Assembly (NCBI GenBank): GCA_020631735.1
Contig: CM036223.1
Coordinates: forward strand, 54,674,456 to 54,738,455
Direction: 5' to 3'
DNA length: 64,000 nt
Origin: Saccharum officinarum
Taxonomy: Eukaryota; Streptophyta; Magnoliopsida; Poales; Poaceae
Shown here in pieces: positions 31,609 to 43,112 of the stretch (the first letter of the stretch is position 1; each line of letters opens with the position of its first letter). The translations under genes were made by a program, and so were the position numbers. The notes below the pieces were generated by a model, which saw only the letters and a program-made list of their open reading frames with translations, was not told the DNA's origin and made no database searches.

Positions 31609-33589
31609 TGAAAGTCCTATGTTTGGTGTTGGTAATTAGTGACAATGCCTAAGTACTAATCCTATGCCTAAGTTGTATGTAGCATATGAGGATTAGTACA
31701 CTCCAAGGTTGGTGGCAAGATGGACATGGTGATCATGATGGCCACACTTGGATTTGGACGCAACCCTACGTGATCAAGGCAAAGGTATATGCTTAAGGGT
31801 TGTGTTTTAGTAACCAAGACACCTAGTGGGTGTGGTTACATTATAGGATAGATAGCCATACTATAAAGAGGGGAGTGACGCGGCTATTGAACTCCTAAGT
31901 GCCTCTAGATGTGCATTTCATGATCATATGCATTTGGATAGAACTAATATCGCCTCGAAAAATGATTGTGAAAATGCTAACACACTCACACATGACGAGA
32001 TCACTTGGTGATGTTAGCACGTTTGCGACGACGATGGAGTTTGAGCGGTAGAGAGGGTTTGGGTTTCTCTCTCCCTCCCGCCGAGCTTGCGAGGCGGGAT
32101 TCAGGCGTTTTCGAGAAGTTGAAACGATTATTTTCCACTACGCTGGAAGTCCGGAAAAGAAACGGAGGCGAACGGAGGTCACAGAGGTGACCGGACGCTG
32201 AACCGGACGCGGTCCTTGCATGACCGGACGCGTCCGGTCAGTGTTCAGTGTCTACGTTTTTTTCAGTTCGATGATCGGACGCAAGGCGCGTCCGGTCACT
32301 GATGATTGGACGCGTCCGGTCGTTCAGGGAGCTTACTGGACTCTAACCGGACGCTGTCTTTGTCGCGTCCGGTCATTTTCTTCAGCGCGTCTGGTCACTA
32401 TTTCGTTGAGCGCCGCTCAGGCGACCAGCGCGTCCGGTCCTTCACGGGACCAGCGCGTCCGGTCGTTCCCGGCGCGTCCGGTCAGTTGGACCAGCGCGTC
32501 CAGTCGTTGCTTCGCAGTTAGCCGTTGGGGACCAGCGCGTCCGGTCGTTTGGACCAGCGCGTCCGGTCAGTACTTCACGAGTTAGCCGTTGGGTGACTGG
32601 CGCGTCCGGTCAGTTGGACCAGCGCGTCCGGTCAGCCCGATTTCGGCTGTTTAAGTTTCTAACGGCTATATTCGAAGGGGTACGTCTATAAATACTCGTT
32701 GGCCGGCTCAAGGCTCGCCCTCTCGAACATTTGACATACTTGTGAGCACTTTGAGCTAAGCAACTCCCCTCCCACTCATCTCTCTTGCTTCTTTGCATAT
32801 TCGAAGTGAGATTGAGTGATCCAAGTGCATTTGCATTGTGAGATTGCATCTAGTTGGCACTTGGTGGTTGATTTGCTGTGGGATTCTTGTTTCTCTTGGT
32901 GGTTGCCGCCACCTAGACGGCTTGGAGCAGCTTGGAGGCGTTGGCAAGAGTTGGTGATTGTTCTTGGCCACCTCCGGTGATTGTGAGGGGTTTGTGCCTA
33001 CCTCGGCGAAGCGCCAAAGGCAATGTTAGTATATTGCTCATGTCATTACAACCTTTTGCCATTTGGTAGGTTCTTGTGGTGCCTTTTGAGAGGCTCGGTG
33101 TGAGACCAATTAGCCACCGAACCACGTGGTGAAGAGGGACACAACGGGGACTAGCGTGCCGGCAAGCACGTGAACCTCGGGATAAATCTTCGTGTCATCA
33201 CTTTCATATTGTGATTGATTGATCTAGGTGTTTGGTTATCTTGGTATTCATTGTTGATCATATTGGTTGGCTCAATACTTCGCCCCTCGGTGATACCCTC
33301 CTATCTCTCTTGTATTAATTTCTTAGTTATCTTTGCTAGCTAGTTAGCTTAGCTAGAGTAGTTCTCTTGCGTAGCTTGCTAGTTGTAGTTGTACTTACCT
33401 TCTCGGTTTGACTTGTGCGGTTGAGTGCAAATACTAGAATTGTGAATTGGATAGGTGGCTTGCAAACATCTATAGGCTAAGCAAAACTCGCATCTCGCTA
33501 TTTGTTATATTGATAAACTTGTTTAGCTTGTTGTTGTAGAAAATTTTAATAGGCTATTCACCCCCCCTCTAGCCATCAAGACCTTTCAA
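31609..33589 (+). repeat. Element E 5' LTR
   Basis: 1981 bp, TGAAAGTCCTATG...GACCTTTCA. The first 745 bp recur at 40222-40966 and 42381-43112. A nearly full copy with a 0.24-kb internal deletion is at 45237-46996. Confidence 0.93.
32185..32694 (+). promoter_or_regulatory. Promoter region of E 5' LTR: palindrome array plus TATA
   Basis: The array runs about 32188-32635 with the interspersed GGGAGCTTACTGGACTC motif near 32327. TATAAATA is at 32687-32694, followed by ACTCGTTGGCCGG, which also follows the TATA of the B and F LTRs. Confidence 0.75.
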
Positions 33590-33591
33590 GT

Positions 33592-33603
33592 GGTATCGGA
33601 GCC
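33592..33603 (+). other. Element E primer binding site
   Basis: TGGTATCGGAGC, two bases after the LTR, with the same A-to-G variant as element A. Confidence 0.9.
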
Positions 33604-33642
33604 GTGGTCACCGTTTGTAAGGCTTAACAACCTCGGTGTAAG

Positions 33643-35820
33643 ATGGCTCAAGTTATATTCAATCATGTTAATGGCAAGCCTCCATTCTTTGATGGCGTCT
33701 CTTCCTTTGATCATTGGAAAAGGAAGATGAAGCAATATCTAGGCAATATACATGAGAAGGTTTGGGATGTGACCAAAGAAGGATACGTCATTCTTGATGA
33801 GGAAAACCTCACTCCTAATGACCGCATCAACAAACAATGCAATACGGCGGCACTTGACACAATCTATCGTGCCATTGATGATAAAGTATTTGAGCAAATC
33901 AAAGATCTTGAAAAGGCAAATGAGCTTTGGATAAGGCTTGAAGAAACATATGAAGGCACTTCAACGGTAAAAAGTGCCAAACTATATATGCTCAAGGACA
34001 AGTTCTCCACATTCAAGATGAAGGATGATGAATCCATCCCGGAGATGTTCTATAGGCTCCAAGTCATTGTCAATGATCTCAAGGGGCTTGGGGAGAAGGT
34101 TGAGGACAAGGACTTCTCACATAAGTTCTTGATGTGCTTACCCAAGAAGTTTGCCACCTTGAGAAGAATGATCTTTAGAGAGGGATTGGACAAGGTCAAA
34201 CCAACCAATGTGCTTGGAGATATAATGACCGATGCCCAATACAATGATGATGAAGATGAGGTAGAAGAGAAGAAGGAAACCAAGGTCAAGCAAGAGAAGC
34301 CCATTGCATTCAAGGCTTCATCCTCTAAGGGCAAGAGAAAGGTTGATGATGATGATGATGATCCATTTGATGATGAGATCATGGCCCTTCTAGTGCAAAA
34401 GATGGGTCGGTTCATGAAGAAGAAAGGCTATGGTGCAAGAAAGAGAAGGGACTTCATGAAGGCAAAGGAGGTGCTTTGCTATAATTGCAATAGCCCCGAT
34501 CATGTAGTGGCAAAGTGCCCCTATGAAGACAAAAGATATCATGATGGGGAGTTAAAGTTGAAGAAGAACAAGAAGGAGAAGAAAGCAAAGAAGAGCTTCA
34601 CTTTCAACAAGAAGAAGAAGGGTGGTGGTTATGTAGTCACTTGGGATAGTGACAACTCCGATAGTGATGATGATGAAAGCTCTAGTGATGATGAGAGGAT
34701 CACTCGACGAGCCGCTGCAAACATCGCCCTCTCCAACAAGCCATCCATCTTCGACACTACATCAACATGCCTTATGGCCAAGCCTACCAAGGTAAAACAT
34801 GATGATAGTGATGATGATTCTTATGCTAGTGATGATTGTAGGAGTGATGATGAGGAGGATGAGGACTACTCCAAGGATGATCTATTAGGCATAATAGATC
34901 AAATGAGCAAGGGCTACAAGAGGACAACCAAGAAATACAAAATCTTGGAACAAGAGCTCATTGCCAAGAGCAATGAAAATGATGCCTTGATGGAGGAGCT
35001 TGTTGCTCTCAAAAAGAGTAAGGAGTGCAAAGGAATTGAACAAGAGCTCAAAGCTCTTAGGAAATCCTTTGATGAGCTAGAGGCTTCTCGTGAGTGTCTA
35101 AAGGAAGACCACGAGGATCTTGAAATTGCTCACACTAGGCTTAAGGAAGTCCACTCCACTCTACTTGAGCTCATCAAGGAAAAGGACCTTAAGTTGGAGA
35201 AGTTCATGAAGGAAGCTAAGGAGGAGCAAGTGATTGTCACTTGTGATATTGGACTAACATGTGATATTATTGATGATTCTTTATTTGTTAGTCCTACTAA
35301 TGCTTCATGTAGCTCATCATCATCCACCACAACCAACTCTACCTCTACTACTAGTGATTCATCACTTGTGGTTGAGACTCTCAAGAGAGAGGTGGATGAT
35401 CTCACCCGCGCATTAGGCAACGCCTATGGTGGGGATGCCCGCTTGCTAAAATGCTTGGGTAGCCAAAGGTTCTCTCTTAACAAAGAGGGATTAGGCTATA
35501 CTCCCAAGAAGGGCAAGGCGGCCTTTGCTACTCCAAAGCCTCACTTTGTGAAGGGCAATGGTCGTTATTGCAATAGATGCAAGCAAGTTGGGCATCTAGA
35601 GATTAATTGCAATAAAATGAACAAGAACAAGAAAAATGCTAATGTACCTTACATTCCTTTTGATTCTTGTTATGTGCTTACCAAGGGAGAGAAAGGTGTG
35701 CATGCTAGGTTTGTTGGTACACCAATTGTGGGCCCAAAGAAGAAGGCCATTTGGGTACCAAAGAGCTTAGTGACTAACCTCCAAGGACCCAAGCAAGTAT
35801 GGGTACCTAAGAAACATTAA
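33643..35820 (+). CDS. gag: Element E gag, open
   Basis: 725 codons from MAQVIFNHVNGKPPFFDG, 39 nt after the PBS. The N-terminal gag (UBN2) domain covers about residues 1-200. A lysine- and aspartate-rich linker follows, with a CCHC knuckle near residue 280 (CYNCNSPDHVVAKC), further acidic tracts, a long coiled coil (about 410-530), and a second knuckle (CNRCKQVGHLEINC) near residue 645. The C-terminus is KAIWVPKSLV and QVWVPKKH. It is close kin of B gag. No frame break is seen, so it could make particle protein if transcribed. Confidence 0.92.
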   Translation: MAQVIFNHVNGKPPFFDGVSSFDHWKRKMKQYLGNIHEKVWDVTKEGYVILDEENLTPNDRINKQCNTAALDTIYRAIDDKVFEQIKDLEKANELWIRLEETYEGTSTVKSAKLYMLKDKFSTFKMKDDESIPEMFYRLQVIVNDLKGLGEKVEDKDFSHKFLMCLPKKFATLRRMIFREGLDKVKPTNVLGDIMTDAQYNDDEDEVEEKKETKVKQEKPIAFKASSSKGKRKVDDDDDDPFDDEIMALLVQKMGRFMKKKGYGARKRRDFMKAKEVLCYNCNSPDHVVAKCPYEDKRYHDGELKLKKNKKEKKAKKSFTFNKKKKGGGYVVTWDSDNSDSDDDESSSDDERITRRAAANIALSNKPSIFDTTSTCLMAKPTKVKHDDSDDDSYASDDCRSDDEEDEDYSKDDLLGIIDQMSKGYKRTTKKYKILEQELIAKSNENDALMEELVALKKSKECKGIEQELKALRKSFDELEASRECLKEDHEDLEIAHTRLKEVHSTLLELIKEKDLKLEKFMKEAKEEQVIVTCDIGLTCDIIDDSLFVSPTNASCSSSSSTTTNSTSTTSDSSLVVETLKREVDDLTRALGNAYGGDARLLKCLGSQRFSLNKEGLGYTPKKGKAAFATPKPHFVKGNGRYCNRCKQVGHLEINCNKMNKNKKNANVPYIPFDSCYVLTKGEKGVHARFVGTPIVGPKKKAIWVPKSLVTNLQGPKQVWVPKKH

Positions 35821-35832
35821 ATTATTTTGTAG
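35821..35832 (+). other. Gag/pol junction with splice-acceptor-like TGTAG|GT (element E)
   Basis: ATTATTTTGTAG after the gag TAA. Here pol is in the gag frame but two stops (TAA 35818, TAG 35830) separate them, unlike A and B where the frame differs. Confidence 0.5.
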
Positions 35833-38800
35833 GTTAATTACAAGGCCGGAGGAAGGCATTGGGTGCTTGATAGTGGGTGCTCTCAACATATGACCGATGA
35901 TTCAAGAATGTTCAACTCTCTCAAATCAAATGATAGTGGCATTGATAGCATCACATTTGGTGACAATAGCAAGGGTGATGTAAAGGCTCTTGGAAGGATT
36001 GCAATCTCAAATGATCATAGCATCTCCAATGTGCTACTAGTTGAAAAGCTCAATTTCAACTTGTTGTCGGTTGCTCAATTGTGTGATCTCGGTTTCAAGT
36101 GCATATTTGGTGTTGATGATGTGGAGATAGTTAGTGTTGATGGCTCTAACTTGATCTTCAAAGGCTTTAGATATGAGAATCTATACTTGGTTGATTTCAA
36201 TGCTAGTGACACTCAACTTTCAACATGCTTGCTCACCAAATCAAGTATGGGTTGGTTGTGGCATAGAAGACTAGGTCATGTTGGCATGAAGCAATTAAAC
36301 AAGTTAGTGAAGCATGACTTAGTTAGAGGCTTGAAGGATGTCACATTTGAAAAGGATAAGCTATGTAGTGCATGTCAAGCCGGAAAGCAAGTAGGCAACA
36401 CTCATCCATTGAAGAGCATTATGAGTACTTCCAAGGCATTTGAGTTGTTGCACATGGATCTATTTGGGCCAACTACATACACAAGCATTGGTGGCAACAA
36501 GTATGGTTTTGTGATTGTGGATGATTTCACTAGATACACATGGGTATTCTTTCTTGTGGACAAGAGTGATGTATTTGACATATTCAAGAAGTTCATCAAG
36601 AGAGTGCAAAATGAGTTTGAGACCACAATCAAGAAAGTAAGAAGTGACAATGGAAGTGAGTTTAGAAACACAAGAGTTGATGAGCTATGTGAGGAGCTTG
36701 GAATCAAGCATCAATTCTCGGCCAAGTATACACCTCAATCAAATGGCCTAGTTGAAAGGAAGAATAGAACCTTAATTGATATGGCAAGATCAATGTTGAA
36801 TGAGTATAATGTGAGTCATTCATTTTGGGCCGAAGCAATCAACACGGCTTGCTTTTATAGCAACTGTCTCTATTGCCACAAGTTCCTTGAGAAGACACCA
36901 TATGAGATCTTAAATGGAAGAAAGCCCAACATTGCATACTTTCAGGTATTTGGTTGTAAATGCTATATCTTGAAGAAAGGCACTAGATTGAGCAAATTTG
37001 AGAAAAAATGTGATGAAGGCTTCCTACTTGGTTACTCAACTACTAGCAAAGCTTATAGAGTTTGGAATTTGGCTAGTGGTTTACTTAAAGAAGTGCATGA
37101 TGTTGAGTTTGATGAAACAAATGGCTCTCAAGATGAAGAAGATAACTTGGATGATGTGAGAGGAACTCAATTGAGTAATGCTATGAAAGAAATGGATATT
37201 GGTGATATTAGACCAAAGCAAGTTATTAATGTAGATGACAACAAAGATCAAGTGCTCCAAAGTCCAATCACTCAAGCTAGTGGTTCTCTAATGCAAAATC
37301 AAGCTAGTACATCATCTCAAGTGCAACAAGATCAACAAGTGGCTAGTTCATCATCTCAAACTCATGATCAACATCAACATCCAAGCAATCAAGTCCAAGT
37401 ACTTCAACCAACTAACATTGCAAGAGACCATCCATTAGATTCCATCATTGGTGTCATACAAAGAGGAGTTCAAACTAGATCAAGATTGACATCATTTTGT
37501 GCTCACTCTTCTTTTGTGTCAATGGAAGAACCCAAGGACATTGATAAAGCATTGAGAGATCCAGATTGGGTAAATGCAATGCATGAAGAGCTCAACAATT
37601 TCAAGAGAAATGAAGTATGGGAACTAGTTGAAAGGCCTAAGGATCACAATGTCATTGGAACAAGATGGGTCTTTCGCAACAAGCAAGATCAAGATGGGAT
37701 AGTAGTAAGGAATAAAGCAAGACTAGTGGCTCAAGGTTACACACAAATAGAGGGTCTTGACTTTGGTGAAACTTATGCCCCGGTTGCAAGATTGGAAGCA
37801 ATTAGGATCTTACTTGCCTATGCTTGTGCTCACAATATCAAGCTATATCAAATGGATGTAAAGAGTGCATTTCTCAATGGGTACATTCAAGAGGAGGTGT
37901 ATGTGGAGCAACCTCCCGGTTTTGAAGATGACAAGAAACCCAATCATGTATACAAGTTAAGGAAGGCTTTGTATGGATTAAAGCAAGCACCTAGAGCATG
38001 GTATGAAAGATTGAGGGACTTCTTGCTATCCAAAGGATTTGTCATGGGCAAAGTTGATACAACACTATTCACCAAGAAGATTGAGAAAGACTTATTTGTA
38101 TTGCAAATATATGTTGATGATATCATATTCGGTTCAACCAATCAAGATTATTGTGATGAGTTTGGGAAAATGATGGCAAAGGAATTTGAAATGTCAATGA
38201 TTGGTGAACTTAGTTTCTTTCTTGGACTTCAAATCAAACAAATGAAAGAAGGTATATTTGTGAGCCAAACCAAGTACATCAAAGATATGCTCAAGAAGTT
38301 TGGCATGGAAGATGCAAAGGGCATTACAACTCCAATGAGCACTAGTGGAAGTTTGGATAGTGACAAGAGTGGCAACATGGTGGATCAAAAGCTATATAGA
38401 TCAATGATTGGTAGCCTACTCTATGTGACGGCATCAAGGCCCGATGTGATGTTTAGTGTATGTATGTGTGCAAGATTTCAAGCCTCACCAAGAGAAAGTC
38501 ATTTGAAGGCAACAAAGAGAATATTGAGGTACTTAAAGCATACACAAGATGTTGGATTGTGGTATCCCAAAGGTGCAAGTTTTGAGCTAGTTGGATATTC
38601 GGATTCCAACTATGCCGGTGATAAAGTGGAGAGAAAGAGCACTTCCGGGACATGTCAATTGTTGGGAAGATCACTTGTCTCATGGTCATCCAAGAAGCAA
38701 AATAGTATTGCACTATCTACCGCCGAAGCCGAATACATCGCCGCGGGTAGTTGTTGTGCACAAATCTTGTGGATGAAGGCAACATTGAAGGATTTTGGAA

Positions 38801-39063
38801 TCAATTTCAAGAATGTGCCATTGCTATGTGACAATGAAAGTGCCGTGAAGCTAACTAACAATACGATTCAACATCAAAGAACAAAGCATATTGATGTTTG
38901 CCATCACTTTATTAGAGATCATCAACAAAAGGGTGACATTGCTATTGAGAGTGTGGGCACCGAAGATCAATTAGCTGATCTATTCACCAAGCCACTTGAT
39001 GAGAAGAGATTTCACAAGCTAAAGAATGAGTTGAACATACTTGATTTCTCCAACATGAGTTGA
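35833..39063 (+). CDS. pol: Element E pol polyprotein, open but with changed RNase H residues
   Basis: About 1076 codons from the NYKAGGRHW region to SNMS. Protease [10 protein letters not shown] is near 35866-35895. The integrase zinc finger (HRRLGH, CSAC) follows. The integrase triad is D in HMDLFGP near 36457, D in RSDNGSEF near 36645 and E in NGLVERKN near 36752. RT YVDD is at 38109-38120. RNase H reads SDSNY, with Asn at 38608-38610 where A, B and D have Asp. It also has HIDVCHHF, with Cys at 38899-38901 where A and B have Arg. These two changes may weaken RNase H; which Asp is catalytic I cannot confirm here. There is no stop in the frame. Which codon starts translation is unknown. Confidence 0.9.
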   Translation, partial: VNYKAGGRHWVLDSGCSQHMTDDSRMFNSLKSNDSGIDSITFGDNSKGDVKALGRIAISNDHSISNVLLVEKLNFNLLSVAQLCDLGFKCIFGVDDVEIVSVDGSNLIFKGFRYENLYLVDFNASDTQLSTCLLTKSSMGWLWHRRLGHVGMKQLNKLVKHDLVRGLKDVTFEKDKLCSACQAGKQVGNTHPLKSIMSTSKAFELLHMDLFGPTTYTSIGGNKYGFVIVDDFTRYTWVFFLVDKSDVFDIFKKFIKRVQNEFETTIKKVRSDNGSEFRNTRVDELCEELGIKHQFSAKYTPQSNGLVERKNRTLIDMARSMLNEYNVSHSFWAEAINTACFYSNCLYCHKFLEKTPYEILNGRKPNIAYFQVFGCKCYILKKGTRLSKFEKKCDEGFLLGYSTTSKAYRVWNLASGLLKEVHDVEFDETNGSQDEEDNLDDVRGTQLSNAMKEMDIGDIRPKQVINVDDNKDQVLQSPITQASGSLMQNQASTSSQVQQDQQVASSSSQTHDQHQHPSNQVQVLQPTNIARDHPLDSIIGVIQRGVQTRSRLTSFCAHSSFVSMEEPKDIDKALRDPDWVNAMHEELNNFKRNEVWELVERPKDHNVIGTRWVFRNKQDQDGIVVRNKARLVAQGYTQIEGLDFGETYAPVARLEAIRILLAYACAHNIKLYQMDVKSAFLNGYIQEEVYVEQPPGFEDDKKPNHVYKLRKALYGLKQAPRAWYERLRDFLLSKGFVMGKVDTTLFTKKIEKDLFVLQIYVDDIIFGSTNQDYCDEFGKMMAKEFEMSMIGELSFFLGLQIKQMKEGIFVSQTKYIKDMLKKFGMEDAKGITTPMSTSGSLDSDKSGNMVDQKLYRSMIGSLLYVTASRPDVMFSVCMCARFQASPRESHLKATKRILRYLKHTQDVGLWYPKGASFELVGYSDSNYAGDKVERKSTSGTCQLLGRSLVSWSSKKQNSIALSTAEAEYIAAGSCCAQILWMKATLKDFGINFKNVPLLCDNESAVKLTNNTIQHQRTKHIDVCHHFIRDHQQKGDIAIESVGTEDQLADLFTKPLDEKRFHKLKNELNILDFSNMS

Positions 39064-40210
39064 TGCACTCCCATGATATGACATGCCTCTCCTTCGAGCC
39101 CCAAGGTACAATTGGTTGACATGTCATACATTCTATACTAAGGACATGTTTAGTGCATCTAGTCATGATTTCTTATGTTCTAGGATCATTCATGAAAATT
39201 AAATGAATTTGAAGTTTATATGGTGCCACTATTGTTTCCATGACTTGTATGATCTATTGGTAGCATATAACTTGTTTAAGTAGCTTGTGATCCTAAGTGT
39301 TTAATCTAGAAAACTTGTCTAAATATTTGCTTCAACATGGTGCATGATAACCCTTCTAGTGAGGTGTGAAGAAGCTTGCCCTTGGATCAAACTGAAGTAT
39401 TTTTTTATGCAAGCAATCTAGGTTGAATCATAAACTTGATCCTCACCCCATATTTCAACATGATAATCTATCTAAAGTTTGCTCCTCGTGGTCAATTGGT
39501 GCCAAAGGGGGAGAAAATGTTGTTCACAAAGATAGAACTCAAAAAATGTTGTGGGGGAGAAAATGTTTGAAAATGTTTCACAAAGATCCTAAAGGGGGAG
39601 AATTGATAAAAGAAGAATTGATAAAAGAAGCACACAAGTAGGGGGAGCAAGCTTTTAAACATGAATGTTGCATTTCTATGTGCACCTCATATGTATGATG
39701 CATAGTTATGCATTTCGTTTTCTCCGATACATTGCTTGTGTGGTGACTTGCTAGTATAATTTGAATGATGCATTGAGGTACTAGTATGAATAGGAAGTAG
39801 TTAGATTTTTCTTGCTTCATGTTTTTCAAAATGGTACTAGAGCCTTGCTTATAATGTTGATCTCACGAGGTTTCTAGTTATGTTTGTGCTTTTCCAAGTG
39901 GAATCTAACTACACAAGGTGCTAAGATGGTGTTTATCGCTACTCCGATGGTATCACGCTTCAAAGGTCTATAATCTAAAACACTTAGCACCTATTGGTAG
40001 ACAATGCTCCTAATCTTTCCTATCTAACATGTATGCTTCCAAAATCCAAACATATAGCATACATGTAGGGGGAGCCATTGCTATCAATTTGAATTCATGA
40101 TCACATGTCCATAATTCTTACACATGGTAATATACTTGGACAATGTGACATGGGTTCAATCAAAATTTTATCATAATATCTTTGTGAAAGGTTTGTCACC
40201 AATTACCAAC
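39064..40210 (+). other. Element E 3' non-coding region with repeated polypurine tracts
   Basis: No credible ORF. GGGGGAG tracts occur near 39506, 39553, 39594, 39641 and 40067 ahead of the true PPT. A 15-bp unit AATTGATAAAAGAAG is doubled near 39601-39631. Confidence 0.75.
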
Positions 40211-40221
40211 AAGGGGGAGAT
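40211..40221 (+). other. Element E polypurine tract
   Basis: AAGGGGGAGAT abutting the LTR start TGAAAG at 40222. Confidence 0.88.
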
Positions 40222-40966
40222 TGAAAGTCCTATGTTTGGTGTTGGTAATTAGTGACAATGCCTAAGTACTAATCCTATGCCTAAGTTGTATGTAGCATAT
40301 GAGGATTAGTACACTCCAAGGTTGGTGGCAAGATGGACATGGTGATCATGATGGCCACACTTGGATTTGGATGCAACCCTACGTGATCAAGGCAAAGGTA
40401 TATGCTTAAGGGTTGTGTTTTAGTAACCAAGACACCTAGTGGGTGTGGTTACATTATAGGATAGATAGCCGTACTATAAAGAGGGGAGTGACGTGGCTAT
40501 TGAACTCCTAAGTGCCTCTAGATGTGCATTTCATGATCATATGCATTTGGATAGAACTAATATCGCCTCGAAAAATGATTGTGAAAATGCTAACACACTC
40601 ACACATGACGAGATCACTTGGTGATGTTAGCACGTTTGCGACGGCGATGGAGTTTGAGCGGTAGAGAGGGTTTGGGTTCCTCTCTCCCTCTCGCCGAGCT
40701 TGCGAGGCCGGATTCAGGCGTTTTCGAGAAGTTGAAACGATTATTTTCCACTATGCCGGAAGTCCGGAAAAGAAACGGAGGCGAACGGAGGTCACAGAGG
40801 TGACCGGACGCTGAACCGGACGCGGTCCTTGCATGACCGGACGCGTCCGGTCAGTGTTCAGTGTCTGCGTTTTTTTTCAGTTCGATGATCGGACGCAAGG
40901 CGCGTCCGGTCACTGATGATCGGACGCGTCCGGTCGTTCAGGGAGCTTACTGGACTCTAACTGGAC
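40222..40966 (+). repeat. Element E 3' LTR, truncated at a rearrangement junction
   Basis: The first 745 bp of the LTR, ending ...CTGGAC inside the palindrome array. It is joined directly to D integrase sequence (matching 30195 onwards). TATA and everything after it are missing. Confidence 0.9.
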
Positions 40967-42380
40967 TCGAAGAAAGATGCAATTAGAAACATGACACACA
41001 GTGTTGATTGCTTCGAGCCAATATCTCCTAGGAGTCCTATGCTCATTGAGCATCGTCCTAGCCATCTCAACAAGGGTCCGATTCTTGCGCTCAACAACAC
41101 CGTTCTGCTGAGGGACATAAGGCAAGGAGAACTGGTGCTCAAGACCCAAAGAGGATCAAAAGTTATCAAACTGAGAGTTCTTGAATTCTGTGCCATTGTC
41201 ACTGCGTATAGCTCTCATGGCATTCTTTGGCAACTCAGTCTATAACCGAAGAATCAAATCTCGAGCATGAGAAAAAGCCTCATCCTTACCCTCCATGAAA
41301 AACACCCAAGAGTAACGAGAAAAATCATCCACGATCACTAGAACGTACCACTTCCCTCCCTCAGACTGAACCCGAGCCAGACCAACAGTGTCCATATGGA
41401 GTAGCTCACCGGGTCCCTTGGTCATGACCTGAGTCACAGGAGGGTGAGAAACGGCAACCATCTTCCCGTGACGACAAGAGTGACACACCAAATCCTTCTC
41501 AAATTTTAACTTGGGCAATCCTCAGATTAGATCAAGTGAGCTCAACCTAGCTAGTAAGTCAAAGCTCAAGTGACCAAGTCTCCTATGCCACTTCCAAAGC
41601 TCAGAGGAGGATCCGGCCACCAAGCATCGAGAAGAGCCGAAAGAGTGAGAAAAATCAGCTCGAAAGACACGGCCAAAAGGAACAATCTGGCAAACAAGAT
41701 TTCCTTGGGAATCAAGAACTCGAGATAAGCCGGTCTTAAAGCACACTTCAAAGCCATCCTGAAGGAGTTGCGAAACAGAAAGCAAATTGAAATGCAAATT
41801 CGAAACCAAAGCAACATCCTTCAAGACAAAACTCTCGTTGACCCGAATGGTCCCATAAGAAAGCACCTTACCTTTGCTATTGTCCCCGAATGTGATGTAC
41901 TCCTTACATTGCACGGGGTCAAGGCTGAAGAACCATTTTGAACTTCCAGTCATGTGGCGCGAACAGCCGGAATCAATAAGCCATGTGTTCTCCAGGCCTC
42001 CGTCCTGCATCAATAGGACATGTGATGAACAAATGGCGCAACACTGGGGTTAGTAAACTATGAAGGGTACCAGTGTTGGCTCATTTGCCCTGGAAAAGTG
42101 TTAGAAAAAACACCAAACATGCCATATCCCATTTGAGAAAAGCGGGCACCACGTGGGGGAAAACGTGGTCCGCTAGAACTGTAGGACTGAAAGTCACTGC
42201 CGCGAGGTCCAAAGTCATATTGATCATGACCTGAACCACGCCGGGCTCGACCACCATGACCACCATGTGGTCTAGCAACCTGAGGCCTAGCACCTTGAGG
42301 CATTGCACCTCTTGGCCTAGCATTGCGCCTCTGAACAGGCGGCACATGTATGCCATGAGGCGGACGGTACATGTTCCGGT
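40967..42380 (-). pseudogene. Duplicate 1 of D segment (integrase part, protease, gag end)
   Basis: 1414 bp, the same length as 30195-31608 and almost identical to it. It carries the D integrase N-terminal half, the protease and the gag C-terminus on the minus strand. It shares the TAG of the original at 41240-41242 and the TGA at 41519-41521. It also has its own stop in the gag piece near 42058-42060, where the original has CAG. It is a duplicated fragment without a promoter and is not a gene. Confidence 0.9.
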
Positions 42381-43112
42381 TGAAAGTCCTATGTTTGGTG
42401 TTGGTAATTAGTGACAATGCCTAAGTACTAATCCTATGCCTAAGTTGTATGTAGCATATGAGGATTAGTACACTCCAAGGTTGGTGGCAAGATGGACATG
42501 GTGATCATGATGGCCACACTTGGATTTGGATGCAACCCTACGTGATCAAGGCAAAGGTATATGCTTAAGGGTTGTGTTTTAGTAACCAAGACACCTAGTG
42601 GGTGTGGTTACATTATAGGATAGATAGCCATACTATAAAGAGGGGAGTGACGTGGCTATTGAACTCCTAAGTGCCTCTAGATATGCATTTTATGATCATA
42701 TGCATTTGGATAGAACTAATATCGCCTCGAAAAATGATTGTGAAAATGCTAACACACTCACACATGACGAGATCACTTGGTGATGTTAGCACGTTTGCGA
42801 CGGCGGTGGAGTTTGAGCGGTAGAGAGGGTTTGGGTTCCTCTCTCCTTCCCGCCGAGCTTGCGAGGCCGGATTCAGGCGTTTTCGAGAAGTTGAAACGAT
42901 TATTTTCCACTACGCCGGAAGTCCGGAAAAGAAACGGAGGCGAACGGAGGTCACAGAGGTGACCGGACGCGGTCCTTGCATGACCGAACGCGTCCGGTCA
43001 GTGTTCAGTGTCTGCGTTTTTTTCAGTTCGATGATCGGACGCAAGGCGCGTCCGGTCACTGATGATCGGACGCGTCCGGTCGTTCAGGGAGCTTACTGGA
43101 CTCTAACCGGAC
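42381..43112 (+). repeat. Second truncated E LTR copy
   Basis: 732 bp of E LTR start, ending at exactly the same LTR|D junction as at 40966/40967. It lacks about 10 bp in the array near 42970. Confidence 0.9.
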
